DNA from: Kushneria phosphatilytica
Lineage (GTDB): Bacteria; Pseudomonadota; Gammaproteobacteria; Pseudomonadales; Halomonadaceae
Assembly: GCF_008247605.1 (NCBI RefSeq)
Contig: NZ_CP043420.1
Location: forward strand, 1,054,001 to 1,118,000
Reading direction: 5' to 3'
DNA length: 64,000 bases
The position numbers and the translations under genes were made by a program. Within the stretch, counting starts at the first letter, position 1. Each line of letters starts with the position of its first letter. Shown here piece by piece: positions 8,723 through 17,573 of this stretch. The notes below the pieces were generated by a model, which saw only the letters and a program-made list of their open reading frames with translations, did no database searches and was not told where the DNA came from.

Positions 8723-9184
8723 ATGACCATTCGTGATTATCGGCCCGAAGATCTGGAGCGGATCCTGACCATCTACGCGCAGGCGAAGCCCGATGAGTTT
8801 CGATTCGAGAAGTCAGAGTTCGATGTGGTGGGGCTGGAGCAGGATGCCCAGCGGTTTGATGATTTTCAGCGTTCCCGTGTGCAGGTCTGGGCAGATGAGA
8901 ATGAGAGTGTTGAGGGCTATATCACCTGGCAGGGCCAGAAGATCGGAAGTCTGTTTGTGCATCCCCGGGCCCGGGGCAGAGGCGTGGGTCGAGCCCTGGT
9001 GGCAGCGGTGCTGGCGCGTCTCGAAGGAGAGGTCCGGTTGAACGTAGTCAGCTCCAATACTCCGGCGCAACAGCTTTACGACTCGCTGGGCTTTCGGCTG
9101 GTGGGCGAATTTCTCGGCTTCTATCGCGACAACGAGGTGCTGGTCAGCGAAATGCGTCGGCCGGCTGCAGAGATGGAGAGTTGA
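8723..9184 (+). CDS. GNAT family N-acetyltransferase
   Basis: Cytoplasmic GCN5-related acetyltransferase of 153 residues with one GNAT domain. The acetyl-CoA-binding motif A is KIGSLFVHPRARGRGVGRALV, with the classical R-x-x-G-x-G/A turn, and the C-terminal SSNTPAQQLYDSLGFRLVGEFLGFY is motif B. The start is the ATG at 8723 (MTIRDYRPEDLERI), a usual GNAT opening; a TTG two codons earlier is less likely. The next gene starts on the base after this stop, so the two are probably translated together. The substrate cannot be predicted. Confidence 0.88.
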   Translation: MTIRDYRPEDLERILTIYAQAKPDEFRFEKSEFDVVGLEQDAQRFDDFQRSRVQVWADENESVEGYITWQGQKIGSLFVHPRARGRGVGRALVAAVLARLEGEVRLNVVSSNTPAQQLYDSLGFRLVGEFLGFYRDNEVLVSEMRRPAAEMES

Positions 9185-9736
9185 ATGACACATGAGCTGT
9201 TCTGGCGCGCGCTGGAATACGCCGGTACGGAGCGTCTACGGGTGATGACCTCGGCCGAGGGGCTGCTCGCCCATGGTGTGGCGGTTGGCCGAACGCCTGA
9301 ATGCCCCTATGCGTTTGACTATCGGGTCCGGCTGGATGAACAGGGTCGCTGTCGCCGGCTTGGGTTACAGGCGTTGCTGGAAGAGTGGAGGCTTGAACTC
9401 ACAAGTGATGGTGAGGGGAACTGGCAACTGAATGGAGTCGATCGTGAAGACCTGGCCGGTTGCATCGATATTGATCTGGCGTTCACGCCCTTCAGCAATT
9501 CCCTGCCGATCCGGCGTTACAACTGGTCAGCCGGAGACACCTGCGAACTGGCCGTGGTGCACCTTACCCTGCCGGAGATGAAAGCGCATCCGGCACGCCA
9601 GCGCTACACCTGTCGTGAGCCCGGATACAGCTTCGACTATCACAACCTCGACAGTGGTTATGAGAGCGCCATCATGATCGATGGCGATGGCTGGGTCATC
9701 GAATATCCCGGTCTGTTCAGGCGAGAAGCGACCTGA
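9185..9736 (+). CDS. Putative glycolipid-binding family protein (PF06475-like)
   Basis: A 183-residue soluble protein resembling the putative glycolipid-binding family. It opens FWRALEYAGTERLRV and carries the family's FDYRVRLDEQGRCRRLGL, CIDIDLAFTPFSNSLPIRR and C-terminal YSFDYHNLDSGYESAIMIDGDGWVIEYPGLF blocks. There is no signal peptide or membrane segment. The ATG immediately follows the TGA of the acetyltransferase. Biochemical function is not established; the lipid-related name comes from a distant structural relative. It ends 18 bases from the convergent YebC-like gene, with no terminator between them. Confidence 0.75.
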   Translation: MTHELFWRALEYAGTERLRVMTSAEGLLAHGVAVGRTPECPYAFDYRVRLDEQGRCRRLGLQALLEEWRLELTSDGEGNWQLNGVDREDLAGCIDIDLAFTPFSNSLPIRRYNWSAGDTCELAVVHLTLPEMKAHPARQRYTCREPGYSFDYHNLDSGYESAIMIDGDGWVIEYPGLFRREAT

Positions 9737-9754
9737 GGCCAACTGTCAGCCCGG

Positions 9755-10480
9755 TCAGGCTTCGGGTATCTCGGCGTTGTGAAAGACATTCTGCACATCG
9801 TCGAGATCGTTGAGCAGGCCGAGAAACTTCTCCATGGCGGCGGCATCCTCACCCTCCAGTGGCGTGGTGGTCTGAGCCACGAACTGGATCTCATCAACCT
9901 CGAAGTCGAGTTCACCAAAGGTATCGATCAGCGCCTGTTTGGCTTTGGCATATTCGGTATGCGGAGCAAATACGGTCAGACGACCATCTTCACTTTCGAT
10001 GTCGGTGACATCAACATCGGCCTCCATCAGCGCTTCCAGTACGGCGTCTTCGTCTTCGCCGGCAAAGGCCAGGATAGCGCAGTGATCGAACATGTGGCTG
10101 ACACTACCGGGCGTGCCGATCTTTGCCTTCATTTTGGTGAAACAGCCGCGGACGTCGCCGAAGGTGCGGTTGGGATTATCGGTGAGACAATCGACGATCA
10201 CCATGCAGTTACCGGGGCCGAAACCTTCGTAGCGGGTCGGCGAGAAGTCCTCACCACCGCCGCCTCGCGCCTTGTCCAGTGCCTTGTCGATGACATGCGT
10301 GGGCACCTGATCCTTGCGGGCGCGCTCGATCAGACCGCGCAGGGTCAGATTGCCCGCCGGATCGACACCTCCGGATTTGGCACTGACATAGATCTCGCGG
10401 CCGTACTTGCTGTAGACCTTTGTCTTGGCGTCGGCCGTTTTGGCCATGGAAACCTTGCGGTTCTGATAAGCCCTGCCCAT
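9755..10480 (-). CDS. YebC/PmpR (TACO1) family probable regulator
   Basis: Member of the YebC/TACO1 family, 241 residues with the three usual domains. The N-terminal block is short and YeeN-like ([32 protein letters not shown]). The core [35 protein letters not shown] and [20 protein letters not shown] are highly characteristic. Family members have been described as DNA-binding transcription regulators and, more recently, as ribosome-associated factors easing stalls at proline stretches. The first type carries different N-terminal residues from the E. coli YebC paralogue next to ruvC, and no ruvABC is found here, so this is likely the YeeN-like paralogue. An AAGGTGAG ribosome site precedes ATG 10480. 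Confidence 0.88.
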   Translation of the reverse strand: MGRAYQNRKVSMAKTADAKTKVYSKYGREIYVSAKSGGVDPAGNLTLRGLIERARKDQVPTHVIDKALDKARGGGGEDFSPTRYEGFGPGNCMVIVDCLTDNPNRTFGDVRGCFTKMKAKIGTPGSVSHMFDHCAILAFAGEDEDAVLEALMEADVDVTDIESEDGRLTVFAPHTEYAKAKQALIDTFGELDFEVDEIQFVAQTTTPLEGEDAAAMEKFLGLLNDLDDVQNVFHNAEIPEA

Positions 10481-10538
10481 GTCGCTGCTCTCACCTTTAT
10501 CGGGAACCGGCGCATCTTACTCAACCCCGATCGACCTG

Positions 10539-10550
10539 AATAGCGCTATT
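10539..10550. other. 12-bp perfect palindrome upstream of the yebC-like gene
   Basis: AATAGCGCTATT is its own reverse complement. It sits 59 bases upstream of the yebC-like ATG and 31 bases past the antiporter stop. It could be an operator or part of a hairpin; sequence alone does not decide. Confidence 0.3.
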
Positions 10551-10580
10551 TGGCGCCTTGAAAGGGGGGCATTCAGAGCT

Positions 10581-11828
10581 TTACTTCCTGCTGCTGCGTG
10601 CAGCCATGCGCTGGCGAAGTCGATCGCGCCACCCCAGCAGATGCCCCGAGGAGATGCCATGGAAGATTACGGAGATCAGCACCACGAAACCGACCAGAGT
10701 CCAGACTTCGTCAATTCGCTCGAACTGACCGTGGCTGACGGCATAGGCGAGATAATAAAAGGAGCCGATACCGCGGATACCGAACAGACTGACGATGCCC
10801 CGATCCGACGAGGGCATACCGGAACCCAGCAGACCCAGCAGTCCGGCCAGCGGCCGCACGAGAAAGAGGATCAGCACGCCCACGATGGCTATGGGCCAGG
10901 AGAGATCCGTGAGCAGGGGGCCGGCGAGAAAACCGCCGAACAGCACTAACAGCAGCATCATCAACAGATGCTCGATCTCCACGCTGAAATCGTGCAGGCG
11001 AATGTGAAAATCGTGCTCGTCTTCCTGGATGCGTAGCACCATGGCGGCGACAAAAACGGCAATAAAGCCATAGCCCTGAATGGCTTCGGCACCGGTATAG
11101 GCAACAAAAGTGACCCCCAGAGCGGCAAACCCGGGGCCCTTGCGTGCCAGGGAGATCCGGCTGCGATGGAACATCATGGCGCCCAGCACTCGCCCGATCA
11201 GCCAGCCGGCGCCAGCGCCTGCCGCGACCCGCCAGAGCACGTCGACGCCCAACCAGCTCCAGAGCCAGCTGCCGAGCTCACCCTGATGAGCTGCCAGCGC
11301 AATGGCCAGATAAATGAAGGGAAAGGCCAGCCCATCGTTGAGACCCGCTTCGGACGTCAGACTGAAGCGGACTTCATCACGTGGCCCCGAGCGGGGCGGT
11401 CCGACCTGAACATCAGCGGCCAGCACGGGGTCGGTGGGTGCAATGACGGCCCCCAGCAGTAATGCTGTCGCCCAGGGCATGCCCAATACGCCAACGGCCA
11501 GCAGGGTAATGATGGCAATTGTCAGGGGCATCGTGAGCCCCAGCAGGCGTGCGGTATTGGTCCACTCGCCGGGAATCAGACGACGATCAATGCGCAATCC
11601 GGCGCCCGCCAGCGAGATGATCACCGTCAGCTCGGTCAGAAGCTGGGTGAGACTCGGAAAGGCACGAGGATCGAAATTGGGGTTACCCAGCCAGCTGAAC
11701 AACCCGAAGCCGATCAGTATGCAGAGTATGGGCAGTGACAGCGGCACGTTCCTGAGCAGGATCGGCATCCACGCCACCAGCAGAATCAGCAGGCCAAGCC
11801 CGCCGAGGATAATGATATGAGGCTCCAT
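10581..11828 (-). CDS. CPA1-type cation:proton antiporter (NhaP-like)
   Basis: Inner-membrane antiporter with about 12-13 helices, 415 residues from MEPHIIILGG. Family marks are the transport-site region GAVIAPTDPVLAADVQVG, with the Asp expected for CPA1 exchangers, and SEAGLNDGLAFPFIYLAIAL, the ND-type second motif. The C-terminus stops after the membrane domain with a short basic tail (LRQRMAARSSRK), so no large regulatory domain is present. Na+/H+ or K+/H+ exchange would suit a halotolerant host, but ion choice cannot be read from sequence. An ATG at 11879 adds 17 residues including Cys-rich CKWCC; neither start has a strong ribosome site, and the hydrophobic start at 11828 looks more natural. 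Confidence 0.88.
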   Translation of the reverse strand: MEPHIIILGGLGLLILLVAWMPILLRNVPLSLPILCILIGFGLFSWLGNPNFDPRAFPSLTQLLTELTVIISLAGAGLRIDRRLIPGEWTNTARLLGLTMPLTIAIITLLAVGVLGMPWATALLLGAVIAPTDPVLAADVQVGPPRSGPRDEVRFSLTSEAGLNDGLAFPFIYLAIALAAHQGELGSWLWSWLGVDVLWRVAAGAGAGWLIGRVLGAMMFHRSRISLARKGPGFAALGVTFVAYTGAEAIQGYGFIAVFVAAMVLRIQEDEHDFHIRLHDFSVEIEHLLMMLLLVLFGGFLAGPLLTDLSWPIAIVGVLILFLVRPLAGLLGLLGSGMPSSDRGIVSLFGIRGIGSFYYLAYAVSHGQFERIDEVWTLVGFVVLISVIFHGISSGHLLGWRDRLRQRMAARSSRK

Positions 11829-11879
11829 GCAGCACCACTTGCAAGCCCCGGGTAACGGGGCGTTATCGGTATTCGCCAT

Positions 11880-12194
11880 ACATCCCTGTATGGCCGTCGC
11901 GATAAGTTAGCAGTATTGAGTGTCAGAGCCAGCCCGGTTTGCCAACGTAAAGCCCTTTACTCCTGTTTCATGGTTACTACAAAAGTGCAATGTGTTGCGA
12001 TGTATGATGTATGACATCTTTCAGGTGCAACCAGAGGAGCAGATCGACGATGCTTGTTTCGGCAGAAAATTTCAGAAAAGCCGAATAAAAAATACTGCTG
12101 AGTGTGTGTCGATATCGTCAGGTAGTGCCTCGGCTAACAACACGGATGGACAAGCATGAAAGCGCTCAATTCATTCCTTCCGAGAGGTGAGAAC
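11880..12194 (+). promoter_or_regulatory. AT-rich intergenic region upstream of tctC
   Basis: This 315-base divergent gap has no supportable gene. It is visibly more AT-rich than the flanks and contains TGTATGATGTATGACATC (12001-12018). Within that, GATGT-ATG-ACATC (12006-12018) is an inverted repeat and TGTATGA is directly repeated in part, a plausible operator. AGGTGAGAAC at 12185-12194 is the ribosome site for tctC. No regulator gene is adjacent. Confidence 0.35.
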
Positions 12195-13250
12195 ATGTTG
12201 GGAAAAAACATCGCAGCGAAACTGAAGGGAGTGCTGATTGCCGCAGTGCTATCCACAGTGGCAACCACTTCTGCCATGGCGGCCGAACACGCCCTGAGAG
12301 GCAATGTCCGTATTGTCATTGGCTCGACTTCTACCGGTGGCGATACCTATCAGATTTCCAATATCGTGGCCAATCAACTGGAGAAAAAGCTCGATCTGAA
12401 TGTCAAGGTAGATGCCGTGGGTGCCAGCTCGGCATTTCGTATTCTATCCCGCGACTCCCGCGGGCATACTTTGATGATTTTCCATGATCAATCCTATCTG
12501 GGGGATCTGTATGGCGTGCCTGGATATTCCAATATATTTGACGATTACAGGATCGGTCCGACGTTGGCGATCAATCCAGGAAATGCCTACCTCGTTGCCA
12601 GGAACTCCCCCTACAAGAGTATGGATGATGTCATGAATGCCGCCGCCGAAGGCAAGCGTGTTCGTGTGGCCATTCAACCAGGTGGTGTCTCGGAAATCGG
12701 CTTTAGCGCCATGAAAAATGCACTCAAGCTTCAGCATCCCGGCAAGGAAGAAAATCTGGTTGCCATTAATACCGGCTCACAATCCGACAAGAATCAGCAG
12801 CTGTTCAACGATCAGGCCGATGTCATCAATGGCAGCGTGCAGGCCAACGGACAGTTTACTCATTTGCCGGCTGATGATCAGAAGGCAATGCGTTTTATCT
12901 GGCTGACCGCCAATCACGACACCATCAAGCAGGCGCCTGAGAGCGGGTACGGCAAGACCGGACGCGAAGAACTACTGAAATATGTCGAGCCCAATGTCAC
13001 GGTGGCGATGGGGAAGGATGCGAATTTTACTTTCGATAAGGAGTTCTTCTTCCTTTATAACAAGGATATGGATCCAGAAATCGTCAATGAGATCGACCAG
13101 GCTCTGAGCGAAATCTATCAGAACGGCGATATCCAGAAGGCCGAGAAGAAGGCATTCTTTATCCCTGATTTTCGCAAGTCGGATGAGTCCGAGAAGCACC
13201 TGAAGCAGAAAATGGCGGAATACAGGAAGGTGATCAATAACATTCAGTGA
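12195..13250 (+). CDS. tctC: Tripartite tricarboxylate transporter substrate-binding protein (TctC/Bug type)
   Basis: Periplasmic solute receptor for the three-part TTT carrier encoded with tctB and tctA. With ATG 12195 (AGGTGAGAAC directly upstream) the protein has 351 residues and a classical Sec signal: KNIAAKLKGVLIAAVLS, then TSAMA with cleavage expected after residue 29. The mature part starts with the Bug-like phosphate-loop segment VRIVIGSTSTGGDTYQISNIVANQL and includes a VRVAIQPGGVSEIGFSAMKNAL domain. It lacks the commoner PYPPGG signature, so it is a divergent Bug protein. It is also AT-richer than its neighbours. Substrate is probably a small carboxylate but cannot be named. Confidence 0.85.
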   Translation: MLGKNIAAKLKGVLIAAVLSTVATTSAMAAEHALRGNVRIVIGSTSTGGDTYQISNIVANQLEKKLDLNVKVDAVGASSAFRILSRDSRGHTLMIFHDQSYLGDLYGVPGYSNIFDDYRIGPTLAINPGNAYLVARNSPYKSMDDVMNAAAEGKRVRVAIQPGGVSEIGFSAMKNALKLQHPGKEENLVAINTGSQSDKNQQLFNDQADVINGSVQANGQFTHLPADDQKAMRFIWLTANHDTIKQAPESGYGKTGREELLKYVEPNVTVAMGKDANFTFDKEFFFLYNKDMDPEIVNEIDQALSEIYQNGDIQKAEKKAFFIPDFRKSDESEKHLKQKMAEYRKVINNIQ

Positions 13251-13260
13251 GTGTTCCGCA

Positions 13261-13289
13261 AGGCCGGGAAAGAAACTGACTCCCGGCCT
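13261..13289 (+). other. Intercistronic hairpin between tctC and tctB
   Basis: A 9-bp stem AGGCCGGGA/TCCCGGCCT with an 11-base loop lies 10 bases after the tctC stop, within the 113-base gap before tctB. There is no T-run, so it is not a full terminator. Such hairpins often protect the upstream message and lower downstream expression, giving more binding protein than membrane subunits. Confidence 0.55.
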
Positions 13290-13363
13290 GCGTCCTGGAG
13301 TGGTCGGTAAAACAATCAAGTCTTCAAGCGATAACAGTCGCGATCGTAAAGGGTGGACGGAAT

Positions 13364-13804
13364 ATGTCGACTGGTCTTTATCCCCTTTTTGATATTTCCA
13401 TAAAGTTCGAGCAGTCGCATCTGTTTTTCCCTGAACTGGTGAGCTGGGCGCTTGGCGTCGTGTTTCTGATTATCCTGGTGACCCGTACCAGGCCGCTTTT
13501 GCAGGCTTTCAGCGATCGAAATCGAGGGGTGCTGTTCGGCCGGGGGATGGACAGGTTTCGCTTCTGGGGGACGCTGGCACTGATCGTGGTCTACTTCATT
13601 GCCATGAATGAAATGGGGCAAGTTTGGCCCTATACCGGCTACGGTTTTCTATTCTCCTCGATCATTTTTATCTTCCTGTTGTCGCTGCTGTATCTGCACG
13701 ACAGAACCCCTCGCCATCTCGTAATCATCACCCTGAATGCTGTCATTGCCCCACTGGTGGCATGGCTGATTCTTGCCAGATTGTTCAATATCACCCTGCC
13801 ATGA
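13364..13804 (+). CDS. tctB: Tripartite tricarboxylate transporter small membrane subunit
   Basis: TctB-family membrane protein of 146 residues with about four helices (FPELVSWALGVVFLIILV, WGTLALIVVYFIAM, PYTGYGFLFSSIIFIFLLSLLYL and a C-terminal VIAPLVAWLILARLFNITL). The two tctBA products together form the membrane part of the TTT carrier. Its stop lies 16 bases before the tctA ATG, whose ribosome site is in the gap. Sequence conservation in this subunit is always low, so the call rests on size, hydropathy and position between tctC and tctA. Confidence 0.85.
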   Translation: MSTGLYPLFDISIKFEQSHLFFPELVSWALGVVFLIILVTRTRPLLQAFSDRNRGVLFGRGMDRFRFWGTLALIVVYFIAMNEMGQVWPYTGYGFLFSSIIFIFLLSLLYLHDRTPRHLVIITLNAVIAPLVAWLILARLFNITLP

Positions 13805-13820
13805 GCCCGGAGTAATCGTC

Positions 13821-15338
13821 ATGGAATTTGTCTCCCAGCTGGATATCACTTTCTTCCTGTTGGCCTCTCTGGGTGCCATCGTGGGTATCTTCTTCGGCGC
13901 TATTCCCGGCATGACAGCCACCATGGCCGTGGCCGTGTGTTTGCCGCTGACCTATGCACTGGATATCAATCACGGTCTGGCACTGCTGCTGGGACTATAT
14001 GTTGGTGGTATTTCCGGTGGTATGGTACCGGCCGTACTACTCAATATCCCGGGTACACCTTCCTCGATTACCACGACCTTCGACGGTTACCCGATGGCTC
14101 AGAAAGGGGAGGGGGAGCGGGCGCTGAAGATCGGAATTGTCGCCTCCATCTTTGGTGGTCTTTTCAGCGCAGCGGTACTGTTTTTCTTTGCACCGGTGCT
14201 GGCCGATCTGTCGATCAGATTCTCCTATGTAGAGAAATTTCTGATCATCTTTCTGGCACTAACGGTCATTGCCGCCCTGAGTCGCAACATGCTGATCGGT
14301 ATCTTCAGTGGTCTGCTGGGCGTGTGGTTCAGTCTGATCGGCGCCTATAGCATCTCGGATGGCGGCAATGGCCATACCCGGCTAATGTTCGACTTCATGG
14401 ACCCATGGCTGCATGAAGGATTCTCGCTACTGCCGGTGCTGATCGGTCTGTTTGGTATTACCACTATTCTGCTGGAAGCCGAAAAGGGAGTGCGTAACGA
14501 CCTTTCCGGTGCCGGCGTCAATTTTGGCAAGGGCCAACGATTCAGCTTCTCGCAACTTCGTGGGCAACTGACCAATCTGACACGCTCTTCGGTGATCGGT
14601 ACCTTCGTCGGTATTTTGCCCGGGGTGGGCGGTAGTGCGGCTTCGGTTCTCGCCTATACCCAGGAAAAGAACTTCTCGCGCGATTCCTCTCAGCTCGGCA
14701 AGGGGGCGCCTCAGGGCGTGGTGGCTTCCGAATCCTCCAACAATGCGCTAACCGGTGGGGCGCTGATTCCACTGCTATCGTTGGGTATCCCGGGAGATTC
14801 GACCACAGCAGTGCTGATCGGGGCCTTTACTCTGCAGGGCATTCAGGTTGGACCACTGTTCATCGGCGACAATACCGATACTTGGCACCTGATGATGGTG
14901 GCGCTGGTGGCCGCCAACGTCATCATGTTCGCGGTGATGTTTCTGGCGATTCGTTATATCGCTCGTATTGTCATGGTGCCCAAACACATTCTCTATCCCA
15001 TCATTGTGATGATGTGTGTAGCCGGTGCTTACGCCATCAACTATGGCATCATGTTTGATGTCTGGACGTTGCTGATCTTCGGTGTGCTTGGCTTCATGAT
15101 GACCAAAATCGGGCTCGAGATCGCCCCCTTCGTGATTGGCTTCATTCTGGGGCCAAATGCCGAGGTTTATTTCGTCAAGACGATCGAGTCCTATGGCAAT
15201 CTGAGCGTATTTTTCACCAAAAGCCCGATTGCGGTCTTTTTGTGGGGGCTGATTGCGCTATCAGTGTTCTTCTCTATCTATCTGAATATCCGTAACCGAA
15301 AACAGCAGCTGAGGGGCGCCGAGGGGGCGGCCTCGTAG
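13821..15338 (+). CDS. tctA: Tripartite tricarboxylate transporter large membrane subunit
   Basis: TctA is the main transport subunit, 505 residues with about 12 helices. The two family repeats are visible: FGAIPGMTATMAVAVCLPLTYAL with GLYVGGISGGMVPAVLLNIPGTPSS near the N-terminus, and IGTFVGILPGVGGSAASVLAYTQEK with ASESSNNALTGGALIPLLSLGIPGDSTTAV in the middle. GGAG eight bases upstream supports ATG 13821; an earlier in-frame ATG lies inside tctB. The cluster has the order tctC-tctB-tctA, without the tctDE two-component genes found in Salmonella. Confidence 0.96.
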   Translation: MEFVSQLDITFFLLASLGAIVGIFFGAIPGMTATMAVAVCLPLTYALDINHGLALLLGLYVGGISGGMVPAVLLNIPGTPSSITTTFDGYPMAQKGEGERALKIGIVASIFGGLFSAAVLFFFAPVLADLSIRFSYVEKFLIIFLALTVIAALSRNMLIGIFSGLLGVWFSLIGAYSISDGGNGHTRLMFDFMDPWLHEGFSLLPVLIGLFGITTILLEAEKGVRNDLSGAGVNFGKGQRFSFSQLRGQLTNLTRSSVIGTFVGILPGVGGSAASVLAYTQEKNFSRDSSQLGKGAPQGVVASESSNNALTGGALIPLLSLGIPGDSTTAVLIGAFTLQGIQVGPLFIGDNTDTWHLMMVALVAANVIMFAVMFLAIRYIARIVMVPKHILYPIIVMMCVAGAYAINYGIMFDVWTLLIFGVLGFMMTKIGLEIAPFVIGFILGPNAEVYFVKTIESYGNLSVFFTKSPIAVFLWGLIALSVFFSIYLNIRNRKQQLRGAEGAAS

Positions 15339-15380
15339 TAAAAGATCCCTTTGTCTGATCTTCGCGCCCGCAACCACCCG

Positions 15381-15399
15381 CCCCCTCATACCGAGGGGG
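15381..15399. terminator. Weak hairpin between convergent tctA and MFS genes
   Basis: CCCCCTC, loop ATACC, GAGGGGG forms a 7-bp GC stem between the two convergent genes. No T-run follows on either strand, so terminator function is uncertain. Confidence 0.4.
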
Positions 15400-15449
15400 T
15401 GAGCTAACGAGTCAGGCCGTTTTCGTGCAACATTCAGGACCGCTGATCA

Positions 15450-16778
15450 TTACTGATTCGAAGCCTCGCTTTCCGACACTGCAGTGTCGGACTCCAGACC
15501 CAGCTCCAGCTGGGTTTCCTCATGAGCCGCTTCTTCGGTCCAGGCGCTCCCCAAAGGTGCGGTTTCCGAGGGTACGACCACATAGTGCCCCTGCTCGGTC
15601 GAGGCGTTGGTGGGGTGACGGCGGATGCAGTAGACCCCGAAGAGCGTCATCAGCACATGCATCAATGCCAGATCCCAGAGGAAACCATCAGGACCGAACC
15701 ACTCCATCAGCAGTCCGGCACTGAACGGGCCGAGAATGGCGCCGATACCCAGTGCCAGTACCAGACTGGCACTGGCGGCGATGGTCTGACGGTCGGTCAG
15801 GAAATCGTTGGCGCAGGCCAGAAAGATCGAGTAGAGCGTGAGCGTGGTGCCGCCCAGCAGAGCGCCCAGCGCCGTCAGTGTCCAGGCAGACCAGCCGCTG
15901 ACGAGGGCGCCTGCCAGCGCCAGCCCGGTGGCAATGATCGCTACGATCACGATGACCCACTGACGGTCTGCCTTGTCGGAAAGTTTGCCCAGCGGCCACT
16001 GAAGAATGGCGCCACCAAAGATGAAGGCGCTCATGAAGGCGGCCACCTGGGTGACGTTCAAACCACTGTTGGTCGCAAAGACAGCGCCCATGCCAAACAC
16101 GGCACCGTTGGTAACGCCGGTCATGAAGCAGCCCACGGTACCGAGAGGAGAGATCCGATAAAGCTGCCGCAGGCTCATCGCCTCGGGCTGTCCGCTATCC
16201 GGTTGCGGCGTGTAGCTCAGCAGAATGGGTACCAGTGCCAGCGACACCAGCATCGACACCAGCAGGAAGAGCGTATAGCCGCCTGGATCGGCAGCATTCA
16301 GCAGCAATTGTCCCCCGCCCATGCCGAGGTAACTGATCACCATATAGATCGCCAGCAGGCGACCGCGCAGACGATTGGAGGCGTACCCGTTGAGCCAGCT
16401 TTCCGCGACGACATAGAGCCCGGCATAGGTAAAACCGGTGACGAAGCGCATGGCGCCCCATGTCCAGGGGTCGACGAAAATGGCCTGGATCAGAATCGCG
16501 ACTGAAGTGATCGACGCCAGTGCAGCAAATACTCGCACGTGACCGACTTCGCGCAATTTGCGTGGGGTCAGTGTCGAGCCCAGCAGGAAACCGACAAAGT
16601 AGGCCGACATCACGATCCCGGTGACGGTATTGCCAAACCCTGCCGAAGAGGCTCTTACCCCCAGCAGACTGCTCTGCAGTCCATTGCCCAGCATCAGCAG
16701 GCCTACGCCCAGAAGGAGAGTCCATAGGCTCCAGGCGGCTGACAGGGTCGTGGGGCGTCGCGCTTCGGTGGTGCTCAT
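15450..16778 (-). CDS. MFS transporter, YcaD-like
   Basis: Major facilitator superfamily protein of 442 residues with 12 predicted helices in the inner membrane. It resembles the YcaD/UPF0226 group: LGNGLQSSLLGVRASSAGFGNTVTG near the first helices, the motif-A-like TPRKLREVGHVRVFAAL loop, and AESWLNGYASNRLRGRLLAIYM, a strong signature of this group. The second half contains GAILQWPLGKLSDKADRQWVI. The C-terminal 50 residues are a cytoplasmic, Glu/Ser-rich acidic tail, longer than usual. Substrate unknown. It is convergent with tctA and has its start 135 bases from the divergent DUF1003 gene. Confidence 0.88.
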   Translation of the reverse strand: MSTTEARRPTTLSAAWSLWTLLLGVGLLMLGNGLQSSLLGVRASSAGFGNTVTGIVMSAYFVGFLLGSTLTPRKLREVGHVRVFAALASITSVAILIQAIFVDPWTWGAMRFVTGFTYAGLYVVAESWLNGYASNRLRGRLLAIYMVISYLGMGGGQLLLNAADPGGYTLFLLVSMLVSLALVPILLSYTPQPDSGQPEAMSLRQLYRISPLGTVGCFMTGVTNGAVFGMGAVFATNSGLNVTQVAAFMSAFIFGGAILQWPLGKLSDKADRQWVIVIVAIIATGLALAGALVSGWSAWTLTALGALLGGTTLTLYSIFLACANDFLTDRQTIAASASLVLALGIGAILGPFSAGLLMEWFGPDGFLWDLALMHVLMTLFGVYCIRRHPTNASTEQGHYVVVPSETAPLGSAWTEEAAHEETQLELGLESDTAVSESEASNQ

Positions 16779-16913
16779 GATGATCGGTTCCCCTTGCAGG
16801 TGTCGGTAGCATCCTGTCGAATCATGGTCGAAATTGCTTCCATGGGCCTGTAGCGGGCCCTGAAGTCATTAACGTCGCTCGCACTGCGAGCCTGATTCGA
16901 CAGTGAGGCTTCC

Positions 16914-17525
16914 ATGGCCCTCTCTTCCCGTAGTCTGGCAAAACATGTGCTGCACAAGGAGTGGGAGCAGCTCTCCCGGCGTGAACGTCGCGTCATCGAG
17001 CATCTGCAGCAGCGCTCTCATATCAGCCGTAATATCAATCAGGAATTCGCTGACGGTCGCAGCTTCGGTGAGCGACTGTCGGATCGCATTGCCACTTTTG
17101 GCGGCTCCTGGACCTTTATCCTGCTGTTTCTGGCCGTGCTGGGCACATGGATATTGCTTAATAGTGTCGTACTGGCCACATGGGCGCATGCCTTCGACCC
17201 CTACCCCTATATTCTGCTCAATCTGTTTTTGTCCCTGCTGGCGGCGATTCAGGCGCCCATCATCATGATGTCACAGAATCGGCAGGCCGCACGGGATCGA
17301 CTGGAAGCAGCACATGACTATGAGGTCAATCTGAAGTCCGAGCTGGAAATTCGCGAATTGCACGACAAGCTCGATCAGCTGCGTGAACATCAATGGCTGG
17401 CCCTGATTGAACAGCAGAATCAGCAGATTCGTCTGCTGGAGATATTATTGAGTGAGCGAGAGGTCACGCCTTCATGTCATCACGATCCGGCTGTCATGCC
17501 GGGACTGTACATCAGCGGGCGATAA
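16914..17525 (+). CDS. DUF1003 family membrane protein
   Basis: A 203-residue protein with a cytoplasmic N-terminal helical part, two transmembrane helices (FGGSWTFILLFLAVLGTWILLN and PYILLNLFLSLLAAIQAPIIM) and a C-terminal amphipathic or coiled-coil segment (LKSELEIRELHDKLDQLREHQW). The GGSWTFI...PYPYILLNL...QAPIIMMSQNRQ pattern is diagnostic for DUF1003. No biochemical function is established; some relatives sit near magnesium transport genes, which is not the case here. A GAGG site precedes the ATG. A short hairpin GCTCGC/GCGAGC (16877-16891) lies in the leader. Confidence 0.85.
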   Translation: MALSSRSLAKHVLHKEWEQLSRRERRVIEHLQQRSHISRNINQEFADGRSFGERLSDRIATFGGSWTFILLFLAVLGTWILLNSVVLATWAHAFDPYPYILLNLFLSLLAAIQAPIIMMSQNRQAARDRLEAAHDYEVNLKSELEIRELHDKLDQLREHQWLALIEQQNQQIRLLEILLSEREVTPSCHHDPAVMPGLYISGR

Positions 17526-17573
17526 GCTGGAGTTGTCCTGCGTGGCGTAGTCGAGAACGCCGCTGGAGTCATA

